The notes under the pieces are model-generated. The model ran no database searches, was not told where the DNA came from, and saw nothing but the letters and a program-made list of their open reading frames with translations. From contig CAZKYC010000010.1 of assembly GCA_964556895.1 (NCBI GenBank), positions 11,792 to 75,791 on the forward strand: a DNA stretch of 64,000 bases. The letters are read 5' to 3'. The position numbers and the translations under genes are program-made. This stretch comes from Hinthialibacter sp964556895. GTDB taxonomy: Bacteria; Hinthialibacterota; Hinthialibacteria; Hinthialibacterales; Hinthialibacteraceae. Positions within the stretch are counted from its first letter, which is position 1. Each line of letters starts with the position of its first letter. This document shows, piece after piece, positions 26,301-35,187 of the stretch.

Positions 26301-28052
26301 TCAATACTTCTTCTCATACAACAACAACGCGGGGGTGATGTAAGCGTCGGGTTCGCGGCGGCGCAATATTTCGAGCGGCTCCATCCAGGCGCCCGCCCCA
26401 ACGCCCTGTAAGAACGTCGCGCCAATGATGTAGGTCCCCGGCGGCAACGGCCCCGCGTCTTTCAGTATCGTATGTGGAACCCCGTAGGCGTCAGGCAATG
26501 ATTTTGGGCCGAAATAAAACAGATACGGCTCACCGAGTTGATGGTCTTCGATGTATTGCTTGAGAATGATCAGGTCTTGGCCCCAGTCGAGGTTTGAATC
26601 AATCGCGAGATGGCGGCCGTTTTTTGACCCGCCCGCTAGAGTATTGAAATAAGTAATGTAATGAGGGTGAGTCATCATTGCTTGAACTACACACCATACG
26701 ACAAGCGCAAAAAACGCGGCCCGTTTTTTCATATTGGTTTTCTCAAATACAAAGGAAGCCGTAGCGCCTGCGCATAATACCATTAAGTAGGGCAAGACAG
26801 GCAACGCATGACGATAGCCAATCGCGGCCGTGTTAAACGCCATCAGAATTAACAAATAGATTGCTGGAACCACCAACATCACAACCAGCGCGGGTTGGTC
26901 AATCGTGATTAATTTCCGCACAAGCAAAAATACGCCAAAACCAAAAATTAACAGCAATGGCAAAGGCGTCTTGATGAGAAACAACGCCGGATAGTAATAG
27001 ATGAAGCCTGAATACGAAAACCGCCCAAACAGGTAGCCCATGTGGCCTTGCTGTAAGATTAGGCGAGTCGAGAAAAACCCTTCCCAATGGCTGAACGCGG
27101 GCATGTAGTTTGACAAAAACACCCACAGTGGATCATTGATATCATGCGGATCGAATGGATAGGCGTCCTGAAGGCCTACGATATGGCTGGCGTATAGCAG
27201 CGGCGTACGCGTTTCGATCCATAATTCGCTGTTGACGGGGATACGGTCGGGAATCGAATCGCCGATTTCAAAGGCGTAGCCCGCCCAGATGGTAAAGAAC
27301 CCTGAGACGCAAACCACAATCAACATCACCGTCGCCGTGATCGTCTTCTGCATGGCAGGCGATAAGACATCAACCGATTTCGGCATTGAACGGTTTGACG
27401 GCTTTGGCAAAACCAAAAACACCACAAACAAGGCGGGAAACAACAACAGGCCCGAATGCTTACATAGCCAGGCGCCCGCCGCGGCGGCGCCGACCTCCAT
27501 CAGCATCAGCCAGTTTGGCTTGCAATAATATTTCCAACACACATACCCGGTGAGGGTATAAAAGAAGATGGTCCCCGCGTCGGTGGTGATGAGTTTTCCA
27601 TGCGCTAACAGGTTGGGCTCAACCACGGTCAGCGCCAGGACGCATAGCCCCGGGCCCCATCCCCACAAGTCTTTCGCCCAAACAAAGACAAGAAAACAGA
27701 GCGCGAGCGACAGGGCCATGCTGCCCAAGCGGCCCGCGAGTAGCAATTGATGAATCGTATCGGGGTTGGCTTCAAGCAGGCGGTCGCCTGACCCGTTCCA
27801 GATACCCTTGTTCCAACTTTCGTTGTCGTAGTCGAGCTCATAGTCGCACAACGCCGCGGCGAACAAGGCGCAGAACACATTTTGAAAGGGCGGGTCGACG
27901 CGGGTGATGCGAAAATCGCCAGTTGTGACTGCGTATAGGCCGCCCGCCAGGTGGCTGAGTTCGTCCACGGTGGCCGACTTGCGGCTGGCGCTGTGCCACA
28001 ACAGAGCGGCGTGAACCGCGAGCAGCAAGACGACAATCAACCAGCGTTTCAT
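26301..28052 (-). CDS. GT39/PMT-type membrane glycosyltransferase
   Basis: A 583-residue integral membrane protein with about 11-12 hydrophobic segments. The first periplasmic loop has SATVDELSHLAGGLYAVTTGDFRITRVDPP, the DE and RxDPP pattern of the dolichyl/undecaprenyl-phosphate mannose GT39/ArnT-like superfamily, which moves a sugar from a lipid carrier. The C-terminal loop (SNLDWGQDLIILKQYI) is common in bacterial members annotated as PMT_2. ATG 28052 is selected because it overlaps the msbA stop by four bases (ATGA) and removes a non-hydrophobic 27-residue extension. Coupling to the lipid exporter suggests envelope glycan or lipid modification; the acceptor is unknown. Confidence 0.82.
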   Translation of the reverse strand: MKRWLIVVLLLAVHAALLWHSASRKSATVDELSHLAGGLYAVTTGDFRITRVDPPFQNVFCALFAAALCDYELDYDNESWNKGIWNGSGDRLLEANPDTIHQLLLAGRLGSMALSLALCFLVFVWAKDLWGWGPGLCVLALTVVEPNLLAHGKLITTDAGTIFFYTLTGYVCWKYYCKPNWLMLMEVGAAAAGAWLCKHSGLLLFPALFVVFLVLPKPSNRSMPKSVDVLSPAMQKTITATVMLIVVCVSGFFTIWAGYAFEIGDSIPDRIPVNSELWIETRTPLLYASHIVGLQDAYPFDPHDINDPLWVFLSNYMPAFSHWEGFFSTRLILQQGHMGYLFGRFSYSGFIYYYPALFLIKTPLPLLLIFGFGVFLLVRKLITIDQPALVVMLVVPAIYLLILMAFNTAAIGYRHALPVLPYLMVLCAGATASFVFEKTNMKKRAAFFALVVWCVVQAMMTHPHYITYFNTLAGGSKNGRHLAIDSNLDWGQDLIILKQYIEDHQLGEPYLFYFGPKSLPDAYGVPHTILKDAGPLPPGTYIIGATFLQGVGAGAWMEPLEILRRREPDAYITPALLLYEKKY

Positions 28053-29917
28053 GGTTCGGTTTGATGCGAATCGCCGAGCTGGGCTTCGCCGTTTTGAAAT
28101 TGCAATTCGTACAATCGTTGATACAAGGCGCATCGGCTGAGCAATACATCATGCGGCCCCGAATCAACGAGGCGCCCCTCCTGCATCACCACAATTCGGT
28201 CAGCCTGTAACACTGTTGAGAGGCGGTGGGCGATGACAAACACGGTGCGTCCCGTCATAAGGCGGTCAAGCGACTCTTTGACGCGGCGCTCTGATTCGCT
28301 GTCAAGCGCCGAGGTGGCTTCATCAAGAATGAGTATCGGCGCGTTGCGAAAAAACGCCCGCGCAATGGCGATTCGTTGGCATTGCCCGCCCGACAGCGCG
28401 GCGCCGTCATCGCCGCCGATCACGGTCTGGTAGCCATTGGGCAGTTCGGCGATAAACTCGTGCGCAAACGCCGCTTTGGCGGCTGACTCGACATCGCCTT
28501 GGGACGCGTCAACGCCGCAGGTGATGTTGTCCCAAATGGTTAACGAAAACACCGCCTGTTCTTGAGGGACGTATGCGATCTTCTCGCGCAGCGATGGTAA
28601 ATCCAACGCGCGCACGTCGTTTCCATCAATCATGATTCGCCCATCGCTGGGGTCATAAAACCGGGGGATGAGATTGACGAGAGAGGTCTTGCCCGCACCG
28701 CTAGGCCCGACAAAAGCGACCGTTTCGCCGCGATTGGCGCGCAACGAAATTTGGTCTAACACGGTTCGTTCTCCGTCATACGAAAAACTGACATGGTCAA
28801 ACTCAACGCATCGTTCAAACTGCTTGAGTTCAACCGTTGATGCGTCTTTGGGCAGGGTCGCGTCTTCTTCAATCGCTTCAAACACACGCTCAGCGGCGGC
28901 GAGGCCGTGCTGTAGTTCCTGGATCGATCGTTCGATGCGGCGGATGGGTTGGTAAAGCGACACTAACGCGCCAAGAAAGACGATAAATTCGCCTTTGTCC
29001 ATGCTTTGTTGAACGAAGATCACATACCCACCCAACATGAGAATCACGCACACCGCCGCTACACCGATGACCTCGTTCACGGGCGAAGACAGGCCAAACG
29101 CTTTCACCTTGCGCATCATGGCCTGAAAGTTTGCGCGCGTACCGACTTCATAGCGGGTGCGTTGGGTGGACTGCATCCCATACGCCTGAACGACGCGAAT
29201 CAATCGAAAGTGGTCTTGAAGAAACGAGCCGATCACCTCCAGCGCGTCTTGGGCCTGACGGCTGGCGATGCGGTTTTTTCGGGCGAAAAAGCGCACCGTG
29301 ACCACCAACACAGGAGCAATCAATGCGTAGGCCAGCGTCAGTTGCCATTGCAGGATCAACAACCCAGCAAACAAGACGACAACCATGATAGGGTCAAGCA
29401 ACAGTTGGCTGAGCGAGTTAAACACATTCACGCCAATCAGGCGTATGTCGGACGTGTAGTATGACAACAGGCCGCCAACCGGGCGCCGGGCGAAATAGGC
29501 GGCGTTGTAGCCCGTCATCTTGTCATACAGTTCATGTTGAAGGTCGAGAATGACGCGGTTGCCGATCCAGTGGGTGGTGTATACCTGGGCGAAACGCAAG
29601 ACGCTGCGGAACACCGTAATGCCGAAAAAAAACAGACAGACTATCGCCAACGCCCCGAGCGGGTTGTCTTTTGCGTAATTGACAATCAGATAATAAAGAG
29701 GCCCAAGCGCCCACCCGACCCAAGTGGTTGAGTCAGGCTCGATGCCAAGCCCAAACACCGCCTCGGTCACTGGCTTTAACATCATCAATGACCCCGCGCT
29801 GGCAACAGACACCAACACGCTGGCGATGACTGCGAAGACGAACGGATACCGATACCTCATCACATACGCAGTCAGATGGCGTAATGCGCTTTGAGGGTTG
29901 GCGGGCGTTCCATTCAT
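28049..29917 (-). CDS. MsbA-like lipid exporter ABC ATPase/permease
   Basis: A 622-residue type IV ABC half-transporter: six membrane helices in residues 1-330, then a nucleotide-binding domain with Walker A GPSGAGKT (404-411), Q-loop YVPQEQAVF, signature ALSGGQCQRIAIARA, Walker B ILILDEATSALD and an H-loop histidine in VIAHRLST. The best match is the MsbA/lipid A exporter group, which flips lipid A-core to the periplasmic leaflet, in agreement with the LpxH-like gene at 37.2 kb. Drug or lipid exporters share this layout, so the exact cargo is inferred. It lies between rho and the GT39 gene. Confidence 0.85.
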   Translation of the reverse strand: MNGTPANPQSALRHLTAYVMRYRYPFVFAVIASVLVSVASAGSLMMLKPVTEAVFGLGIEPDSTTWVGWALGPLYYLIVNYAKDNPLGALAIVCLFFFGITVFRSVLRFAQVYTTHWIGNRVILDLQHELYDKMTGYNAAYFARRPVGGLLSYYTSDIRLIGVNVFNSLSQLLLDPIMVVVLFAGLLILQWQLTLAYALIAPVLVVTVRFFARKNRIASRQAQDALEVIGSFLQDHFRLIRVVQAYGMQSTQRTRYEVGTRANFQAMMRKVKAFGLSSPVNEVIGVAAVCVILMLGGYVIFVQQSMDKGEFIVFLGALVSLYQPIRRIERSIQELQHGLAAAERVFEAIEEDATLPKDASTVELKQFERCVEFDHVSFSYDGERTVLDQISLRANRGETVAFVGPSGAGKTSLVNLIPRFYDPSDGRIMIDGNDVRALDLPSLREKIAYVPQEQAVFSLTIWDNITCGVDASQGDVESAAKAAFAHEFIAELPNGYQTVIGGDDGAALSGGQCQRIAIARAFFRNAPILILDEATSALDSESERRVKESLDRLMTGRTVFVIAHRLSTVLQADRIVVMQEGRLVDSGPHDVLLSRCALYQRLYELQFQNGEAQLGDSHQTEP

Positions 29918-29938
29918 GCGCCGGGCGGCCTGTCCGCT

Positions 29939-31408
29939 TTACATCTTGGTTTGATGCAAGGTTTCAAGAAATTCGCGGTTGTTCTTGGTTTTTTTCATAC
30001 GCTGCAAGAGCAATTCGACCGCTTCACTGGCGTTCATTTCATTCAACACCTTACGCAACAACCAGACGCGTTCCAGATCGGCGGGGTCGAGAAGCAGCTC
30101 TTCTTTACGCGTCTTAGAGCGGTTGATGTCAATCGCCGGGTAAATGCGGCGTTCGGCCAGTTTACGGTCGAGGTGAAGTTCGAGGTTGCCGGTGCCTTTA
30201 AATTCTTCGTAGATGACGTCGTCCATACGGCTGCCGGTATCAATCAAGGCAGTCGCCAGAATGGAGAGGCTGCCGCCTTCTTCGATGTTACGCGCCGCGC
30301 CAAAGAAGCGCTTGGGCGGAATCAAGGCGCTGGAATCGATCCCACCTGAAAGGATCTTACCGCTGTGCGGCGCCGTCTGGTTATAGGCGCGGGCGAGACG
30401 GGTGATCGAGTCGAGCAAAATGACCACGTCGTGGCGGTATTCAACCAGACGCTTGGCTTTTTCGATGACCATCTCTGCGACTTGAATGTGGCGTTCGGGC
30501 GGCTCATCGAAGGTCGACGAAATAACTTCGCCTTCGACGGTGCGCTTCATTTCGGTGACTTCTTCAGGGCGCTCGTCGATCAGCAAGACGATCATGGTGA
30601 TTTCTGGGTTGTTCTTGGTCAGGCTGTTGGCGATTTCTTGCAGCAGCATGGTCTTGCCTGAGTTAGGCGGCGCGACGATCAAAGCGCGTTGGCCTTTGCC
30701 CATCGGCGTAACTAGCTCAATGATGCGCGACGACATGCGGTCTTTGTCATATTCCATCTTCAGCCGCTCGGTCGGGAACAGCGGCGTCAAGTTATCGTAG
30801 AGAATCTTATCTTTAGCGGCTTCGGGCGGCTCGCCGTTGATGGTTTTGACTTTTAACAACGCAAAATAACGCTCGCCGTCTTTGGGAGGGCGAATCACGC
30901 CCGTCACGGTGTCGCCTTTTCGCAAGCCAAAGCGGCGAATCTGAGACGGTGATACATAAATGTCGTCTGGCCCGGGCAGGTAGCAATAATCGGCGCTGCG
31001 CAAGAAGCCGAAGCCTTCGGGCAACGCTTCTAAGACGCCAGAGCCTTCCATCTCGCCGCTGTCTTTTTCGTCGAGGGCGGCGTGTTCGAGGATCTTATAA
31101 ATAAGTTCTTGCTTGCGCAGGCCGCTGACGCCTTCGATTGACATCTCGTTGGCCATTTTGGTGAGGTCAGAAATGGTGAGTTTTTTCAACGTCTCCATTT
31201 CGAGATGGCCGTGTTTTTCGTTGGAGGCGTCTTTGGTTTCGGTGCGGCTTGAGGCGGGCTGGGCGTACCGGTCAGAGCGTTGGTTGTTGTTGTTGCGGTC
31301 GTAGCCTTTGCGTTGACCGCCGCTCCATCCGTTCGAGTTGGAGTTTTTCTTGTCATTGGTGGAACGGCTTGAAGATTTGGCGCGTCGGGTTGGGGTCTTT
31401 GATTCCAT
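29939..31408 (-). CDS. rho: Transcription termination factor Rho with disordered N-terminal extension
   Basis: Rho is the hexameric RNA helicase that terminates transcription. The N-terminal about 70 of 489 residues are rich in Asn, Ser, Arg, Lys and Gly and have no fold; Rho_N begins at about residue 73 (LKKLTISDLTKMANEM). The RNA-binding cold-shock domain has ALPEGFGFLRSADYCYLPGPDDIYVSPSQIRRF. The ATPase core has Walker A APPNSGKT (about 246-253), then LLIDERPEEVTEM and LLDSITRLARAYN. Extensions of this position are known in Rho of several phyla and can affect RNA binding or phase separation; here the effect is inference. The gene is 22 bases after coaE. Confidence 0.97.
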   Translation of the reverse strand: MESKTPTRRAKSSSRSTNDKKNSNSNGWSGGQRKGYDRNNNNQRSDRYAQPASSRTETKDASNEKHGHLEMETLKKLTISDLTKMANEMSIEGVSGLRKQELIYKILEHAALDEKDSGEMEGSGVLEALPEGFGFLRSADYCYLPGPDDIYVSPSQIRRFGLRKGDTVTGVIRPPKDGERYFALLKVKTINGEPPEAAKDKILYDNLTPLFPTERLKMEYDKDRMSSRIIELVTPMGKGQRALIVAPPNSGKTMLLQEIANSLTKNNPEITMIVLLIDERPEEVTEMKRTVEGEVISSTFDEPPERHIQVAEMVIEKAKRLVEYRHDVVILLDSITRLARAYNQTAPHSGKILSGGIDSSALIPPKRFFGAARNIEEGGSLSILATALIDTGSRMDDVIYEEFKGTGNLELHLDRKLAERRIYPAIDINRSKTRKEELLLDPADLERVWLLRKVLNEMNASEAVELLLQRMKKTKNNREFLETLHQTKM

Positions 31409-31430
31409 TGTTCTACTCTCTTTTTGGTCC

Positions 31431-32084
31431 TTACGTTTGTATGAAGGTTTTTATTTGTTGGTCTAATTCACAAATCGGGCCTTCGTTCCAAAACACCACG
31501 TCAGCCCGTCTGATTTTTTCGTCTTGGGGCAGCTGGGCCGCCTCGCGCTGGTCAAAATTTTTCCCCGCATCTCCACGCGCCTGTAGAAACCGCTCACGGC
31601 GCAATTCTGTCGAGGCGGCGATGACGGCGACCGCGTCAAATTGCGGCCCGTTGCCCCATTCAAAAATCAGGGCGGCGTCGACCACCAAGGGGCCGTCCTC
31701 ATCGCTTTCGCGAAACGCGTTCACTCGGCTATACAAGCCATCCATAATATGAGGATGAACAATTTCATTGAGCCTCTTCAATGGTTCGGGATCAGCAAAC
31801 ACAATCGCGCCAAGTTTGTTTCGGTTAATCTCGCCAGTGTCATTCAATATTTCACAACCAAACGCATCCACCAGTTCATCAAAGACAGGCGAGCCTGTCA
31901 TCAACAATTCATGGCCCGCCTGGTCGGCGTTTAACACGATAGAGCCATATTTCTTAAAGCAGCTCGCCGCCACGCTCTTGCCCGCGCCGGGGTTGCCAGT
32001 CAAACCAATCACGCACCGCTTCGGCGGCTGTCCGGGTTTGGCCAACTGGCTTAGTGATGTAATGGACCCGCTGGTTTGGTTCAT
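31431..32084 (-). CDS. coaE: Dephospho-CoA kinase
   Basis: The last step of coenzyme A synthesis, phosphorylating the 3'-OH of dephospho-CoA. ATG 32084 overlaps the polA stop by four bases and is preferred over the in-frame start at 32099. The 217-residue product has about 20 residues of extra N-terminus before VIGLTGNPGAGKSVAA (P-loop), then LNADQAGHELL, EIVHPHIMDGL and VVDAALIFEWG, matching CoaE motifs in order. The linkage polA-coaE-rho is found in several bacteria and supports the call. Confidence 0.93.
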   Translation of the reverse strand: MNQTSGSITSLSQLAKPGQPPKRCVIGLTGNPGAGKSVAASCFKKYGSIVLNADQAGHELLMTGSPVFDELVDAFGCEILNDTGEINRNKLGAIVFADPEPLKRLNEIVHPHIMDGLYSRVNAFRESDEDGPLVVDAALIFEWGNGPQFDAVAVIAASTELRRERFLQARGDAGKNFDQREAAQLPQDEKIRRADVVFWNEGPICELDQQIKTFIQT

Positions 32085-34750
32085 TTTAACGAAGCCCAAT
32101 CCGGCCCGGCGGCGTAATCAACTGGAATCGGAACGTCCAACTCCATGGCTGACTCCATCAATTCACGGCAGTGCTGGGTCACGTCTTCAATCAGGCTTTC
32201 TTTGGCTTCGATGATCAATTCGTCATGGACGGTCATGATCATTCCGGCCTCATTGTCGCGGCCCCTAAATTCATCAAACACATGAACCATCGCCAGTTTT
32301 AACAAGTCTGCCGCGGAACCTTGAATGGGGCCGTTAATCGCCGCCCGTCGGGCGTTGTCGCGCCTCATTCGGTTGGCGTCGCGAACGCCCGGCGTCGGCA
32401 CGCGCCGGCCAAAAATGGTTTCAACATACAGATTATCATTTGCAAAAGCGACCGTTTCATCCATATAGCGCTGAACCAACGGATACCGGGAAAAATAGGT
32501 TTCGATATACGTCGCCGCTTCGTCATCAGGGATGTTTAATCGGCGCGCCAAACCATACGGCGACATGCCGTAATTCAACCCAAAGTTAATTTCTTTGGCC
32601 TTGCGGCGCATTTCAGGCGTTACATCGTCTAACTCAACAGAGAACACCTCCGCCGCGGTGCGTTTATGAATGTCTTCGCCCGCCTTGAACGCGCTCAACA
32701 GCCCTGGGTCTTTCGAGCGGTGCGCCAATACGCGCAATTCAATTTGCGAGTAATCCAACGACGCCAGTTTCCAGCCTGGCTCAGCGACAAATGCGCGCCT
32801 GACGCGATGTCCCAAATGTGTCCGGATGGGAATATTTTGTAAATTGGGATCACTGCTTGAGATTCGGCCTGTGTTCACAACCGCCTGGTTATATGAGGTG
32901 TGGACGCGGCCCGTATCCGGACGAATTAATTTTGCCAGTGAATCGAGATATGTGGATTTTATTTTCTGTCGATGGCGATAATCGAGAACGTCTTGAACAA
33001 GCGCAACGCCCTCGGCGGCCAGTTTTTCAAGAACGTCAGCGCGGGTCGTGCGCTTTCGCCCCTTCAATAATTTCAGGTCATCATAGAGGATTTCCGCCAA
33101 TTGCGAAGGGGAGTTTATATTAAATTCTTTGCCGACTGATTCAAAAATTCGGCCCTCCAACACCTTCATCTCATCAGCGAGTCCGTTCGACTGCTCATTC
33201 AACACGCTTGGGTCAACACATACACCGCGCCGTTCCATCTCAGCCAACACGCGGACCAAAGGCGCTTCGACCTCGTGATAGAGCCGCTTCATACCGAACG
33301 ATTCGAGTTTGGGCAGAAAGATCTGGTTCAAGCGCCAACAGGCGTCAACGTCTTCACACGCGTAAGGCGACGCGTCGGCGATCTCCACATCGGTCATGGA
33401 TTTTTGGTCTTTGCCCTCGCCGATCAATTCGGTGATGGGCGTCATGCGCATCATCGCCAAGGTTTCAGCCAGCGCATCTAACTTATGCGATTGGCGGTCA
33501 GTCTGGGCCAAATAGGACGCGATCAGGGTATCGCCGGAGAGGGTTGAAAGTGTAAATCCTTCGTTGCGAAGAATGTGATAATCATATTTGAAATTGTGTG
33601 CAAAAAACTGCACATCCTCATCTTCAAAGAGTTCATTCAATACAGGCCGCGCTTCTTCAAGGTCGAGATTGGCGCCATTGGCGTGTCGAAATGGGATATA
33701 CCATCCCTGCCGCGCAGAGACCGAGATCGCCAGCCCGACCATTTGAGCGTCTAACACATCAAGCGAAGTCGTCTCAGTATCAATCGCACAGGCGCCGTTT
33801 TTCTTAACGGTTGTTACGACGTCTTTTAATGCGTTAAGGGTATCAATGGTTTTGTAATCGAGGTCGCTTAAAGGTTCTTTGACGGCTTGGGGGGCATGTT
33901 CTCTGGCGAAGGCGCGAAATTCCATCTCAGTGAAAAACTGATGTATGGCCTCTTGGTCAATGTCGTTGAATTCAAACAGTTCGTCATCAAAGGTTGTCGG
34001 GGGAGATTTTTCGATTCGAAACAGGTCTCGCGACAAGAAGGCTTTTTCTTTGTCGTTGATCAGGTTTTCAACCCGCTTTTTTCCTTTGACTTTATCGAGG
34101 TTTTCATACAACGTTTCAAGGTCGCCAAATTCTTGGATCAACGCGATCGCCGTCTTTTCGCCTACGCCCGCCACTCCAGGAATGTTATCAATCGAGTCGC
34201 CCATCAGCGCGAAGACTTGCACCAGTTTTTCCGGCTCGACGCCGAAGCGCTCTTTGACATCGTCTGGGCCATATAGTTTGTTTGGCTGGTTTTTCATCGG
34301 GGTCAACCGCAACATCGAAACGTGATCGTCAACCAGTTGCATTAAATCTTTATCGCCTGATACGATTACCGACTCGCGTCCGTGTTCTTTGAGCCAGCGC
34401 GCCATGGCGCCCAAGAGGTCATCGGCCTCAAACCCTTGGGCTTCAACTTGGCCTATCCCTAATAGTTTTGTCGCTTCTTTGATCATGGGAATCTGGGCAA
34501 TCAATTCTTCAGGGGGCGCTTCGCGGTTGGCTTTATACTCGGGATACATCTCTGCGCGAAACGTCGGGCCTTCTAAATCGAATGCGACGACCACGCCCGA
34601 AGGGGCATGTTCATTCACGATTGTTTTTAACGTCATCACATAGCCATACAGCGCGTTTGTCGGCGTTCCATCTGAACGCCGCAAGTCGCGGATGGCGTGG
34701 TATGAGCGAAAAAAAACCGAGCTGCCGTCTACCAGAAATACCTTGCTCAT
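32081..34750 (-). CDS. polA: DNA polymerase I
   Basis: This enzyme repairs DNA and removes Okazaki RNA primers. The 889-residue protein has all three domains: a 5'-3' flap nuclease at residues 1 to about 290 (VDGSSVFFRSYHAI, GFEADDLLGAM, SGDKDLMQLV); a 3'-5' proofreading domain with intact DTE motif (CAIDTETTSLDVL); and the family A polymerase domain with LASLDYSQIELRVLAH, the RRKAKEINFGLNYGMSPYGLA finger helix and MTVHDELIIE. Proofreading looks active, unlike Taq-like enzymes. It heads the five-gene minus-strand run. The upstream gap contains a long AT-rich region, but no clear minus-strand promoter is visible. Confidence 0.97.
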   Translation of the reverse strand: MSKVFLVDGSSVFFRSYHAIRDLRRSDGTPTNALYGYVMTLKTIVNEHAPSGVVVAFDLEGPTFRAEMYPEYKANREAPPEELIAQIPMIKEATKLLGIGQVEAQGFEADDLLGAMARWLKEHGRESVIVSGDKDLMQLVDDHVSMLRLTPMKNQPNKLYGPDDVKERFGVEPEKLVQVFALMGDSIDNIPGVAGVGEKTAIALIQEFGDLETLYENLDKVKGKKRVENLINDKEKAFLSRDLFRIEKSPPTTFDDELFEFNDIDQEAIHQFFTEMEFRAFAREHAPQAVKEPLSDLDYKTIDTLNALKDVVTTVKKNGACAIDTETTSLDVLDAQMVGLAISVSARQGWYIPFRHANGANLDLEEARPVLNELFEDEDVQFFAHNFKYDYHILRNEGFTLSTLSGDTLIASYLAQTDRQSHKLDALAETLAMMRMTPITELIGEGKDQKSMTDVEIADASPYACEDVDACWRLNQIFLPKLESFGMKRLYHEVEAPLVRVLAEMERRGVCVDPSVLNEQSNGLADEMKVLEGRIFESVGKEFNINSPSQLAEILYDDLKLLKGRKRTTRADVLEKLAAEGVALVQDVLDYRHRQKIKSTYLDSLAKLIRPDTGRVHTSYNQAVVNTGRISSSDPNLQNIPIRTHLGHRVRRAFVAEPGWKLASLDYSQIELRVLAHRSKDPGLLSAFKAGEDIHKRTAAEVFSVELDDVTPEMRRKAKEINFGLNYGMSPYGLARRLNIPDDEAATYIETYFSRYPLVQRYMDETVAFANDNLYVETIFGRRVPTPGVRDANRMRRDNARRAAINGPIQGSAADLLKLAMVHVFDEFRGRDNEAGMIMTVHDELIIEAKESLIEDVTQHCRELMESAMELDVPIPVDYAAGPDWASLK

Positions 34751-35187
34751 GTTTTCAAGTCAGGATCGTATCGCCAATGGGTTCCCCAAAAGCCTATGCG
34801 CCGAAACAAGCCGATGGCGTCGGGTATTGAAATGATTAAGTTATTAAACAAATTTCGTCTATTACAAACTCATCTCGATTGGAAAACAATTTCGCCGGTG
34901 ACAGAACCATACCGATGTATCTTGTGGAAGACTCTATACCTGGCGTGGGGTGAGATAAGAATTCAGATAACTATCGTATCAAAGACAGTCTATCTTACAG
35001 AACGCTGGATTGCAAGTGATTTTTACAGAAAAAATCATTTTGAGATGAAATAGACAAATCTGTAAAGTTACCTTTGAATTGCAAAACAGGCGTAGGTATC
35101 ATACAGAAGAACATTGGTTTTCGAATACAAATGCCGACAAGCCGCGATCTAATGATCCAAGCGGCTGAAGAATAAGGACGAGGCCCA
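34751..35187. other. Gene-free 437-bp divergent intergenic region
   Basis: The gap separates polA (minus) from the cyclic-nucleotide-binding gene (plus). Short open frames here lack ribosome sites and show no protein-like pattern. From 34871 (CATCTC) to 35047 (GAGATG) lies a 177-bp stretch whose ends and length resemble the family 1 repeat, and whose right end (ATCATTTTGAGATG) resembles that of the 52.2-kb copy. A small hairpin TGATTTTT-ACAG-AAAAAATCA lies near 35020-35040. A plus-strand promoter is listed separately. Confidence 0.5.
35074..35102 (+). promoter_or_regulatory. Putative sigma-70 promoter of the cNMP-binding gene
   Basis: TTGAAT (35074-35079), a 17-base spacer, and TATCAT (35097-35102). 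This is 4/6 and 5/6 to consensus, giving a predicted transcript start near 35109 and an 80-base leader to ATG 35188. Confidence 0.45.

Noticed and set aside
34796..35053. 85-codon plus-strand frame in the polA upstream gap
   Set aside because: No ribosome site, no protein-like pattern, and it ends inside the repeat-like interval.
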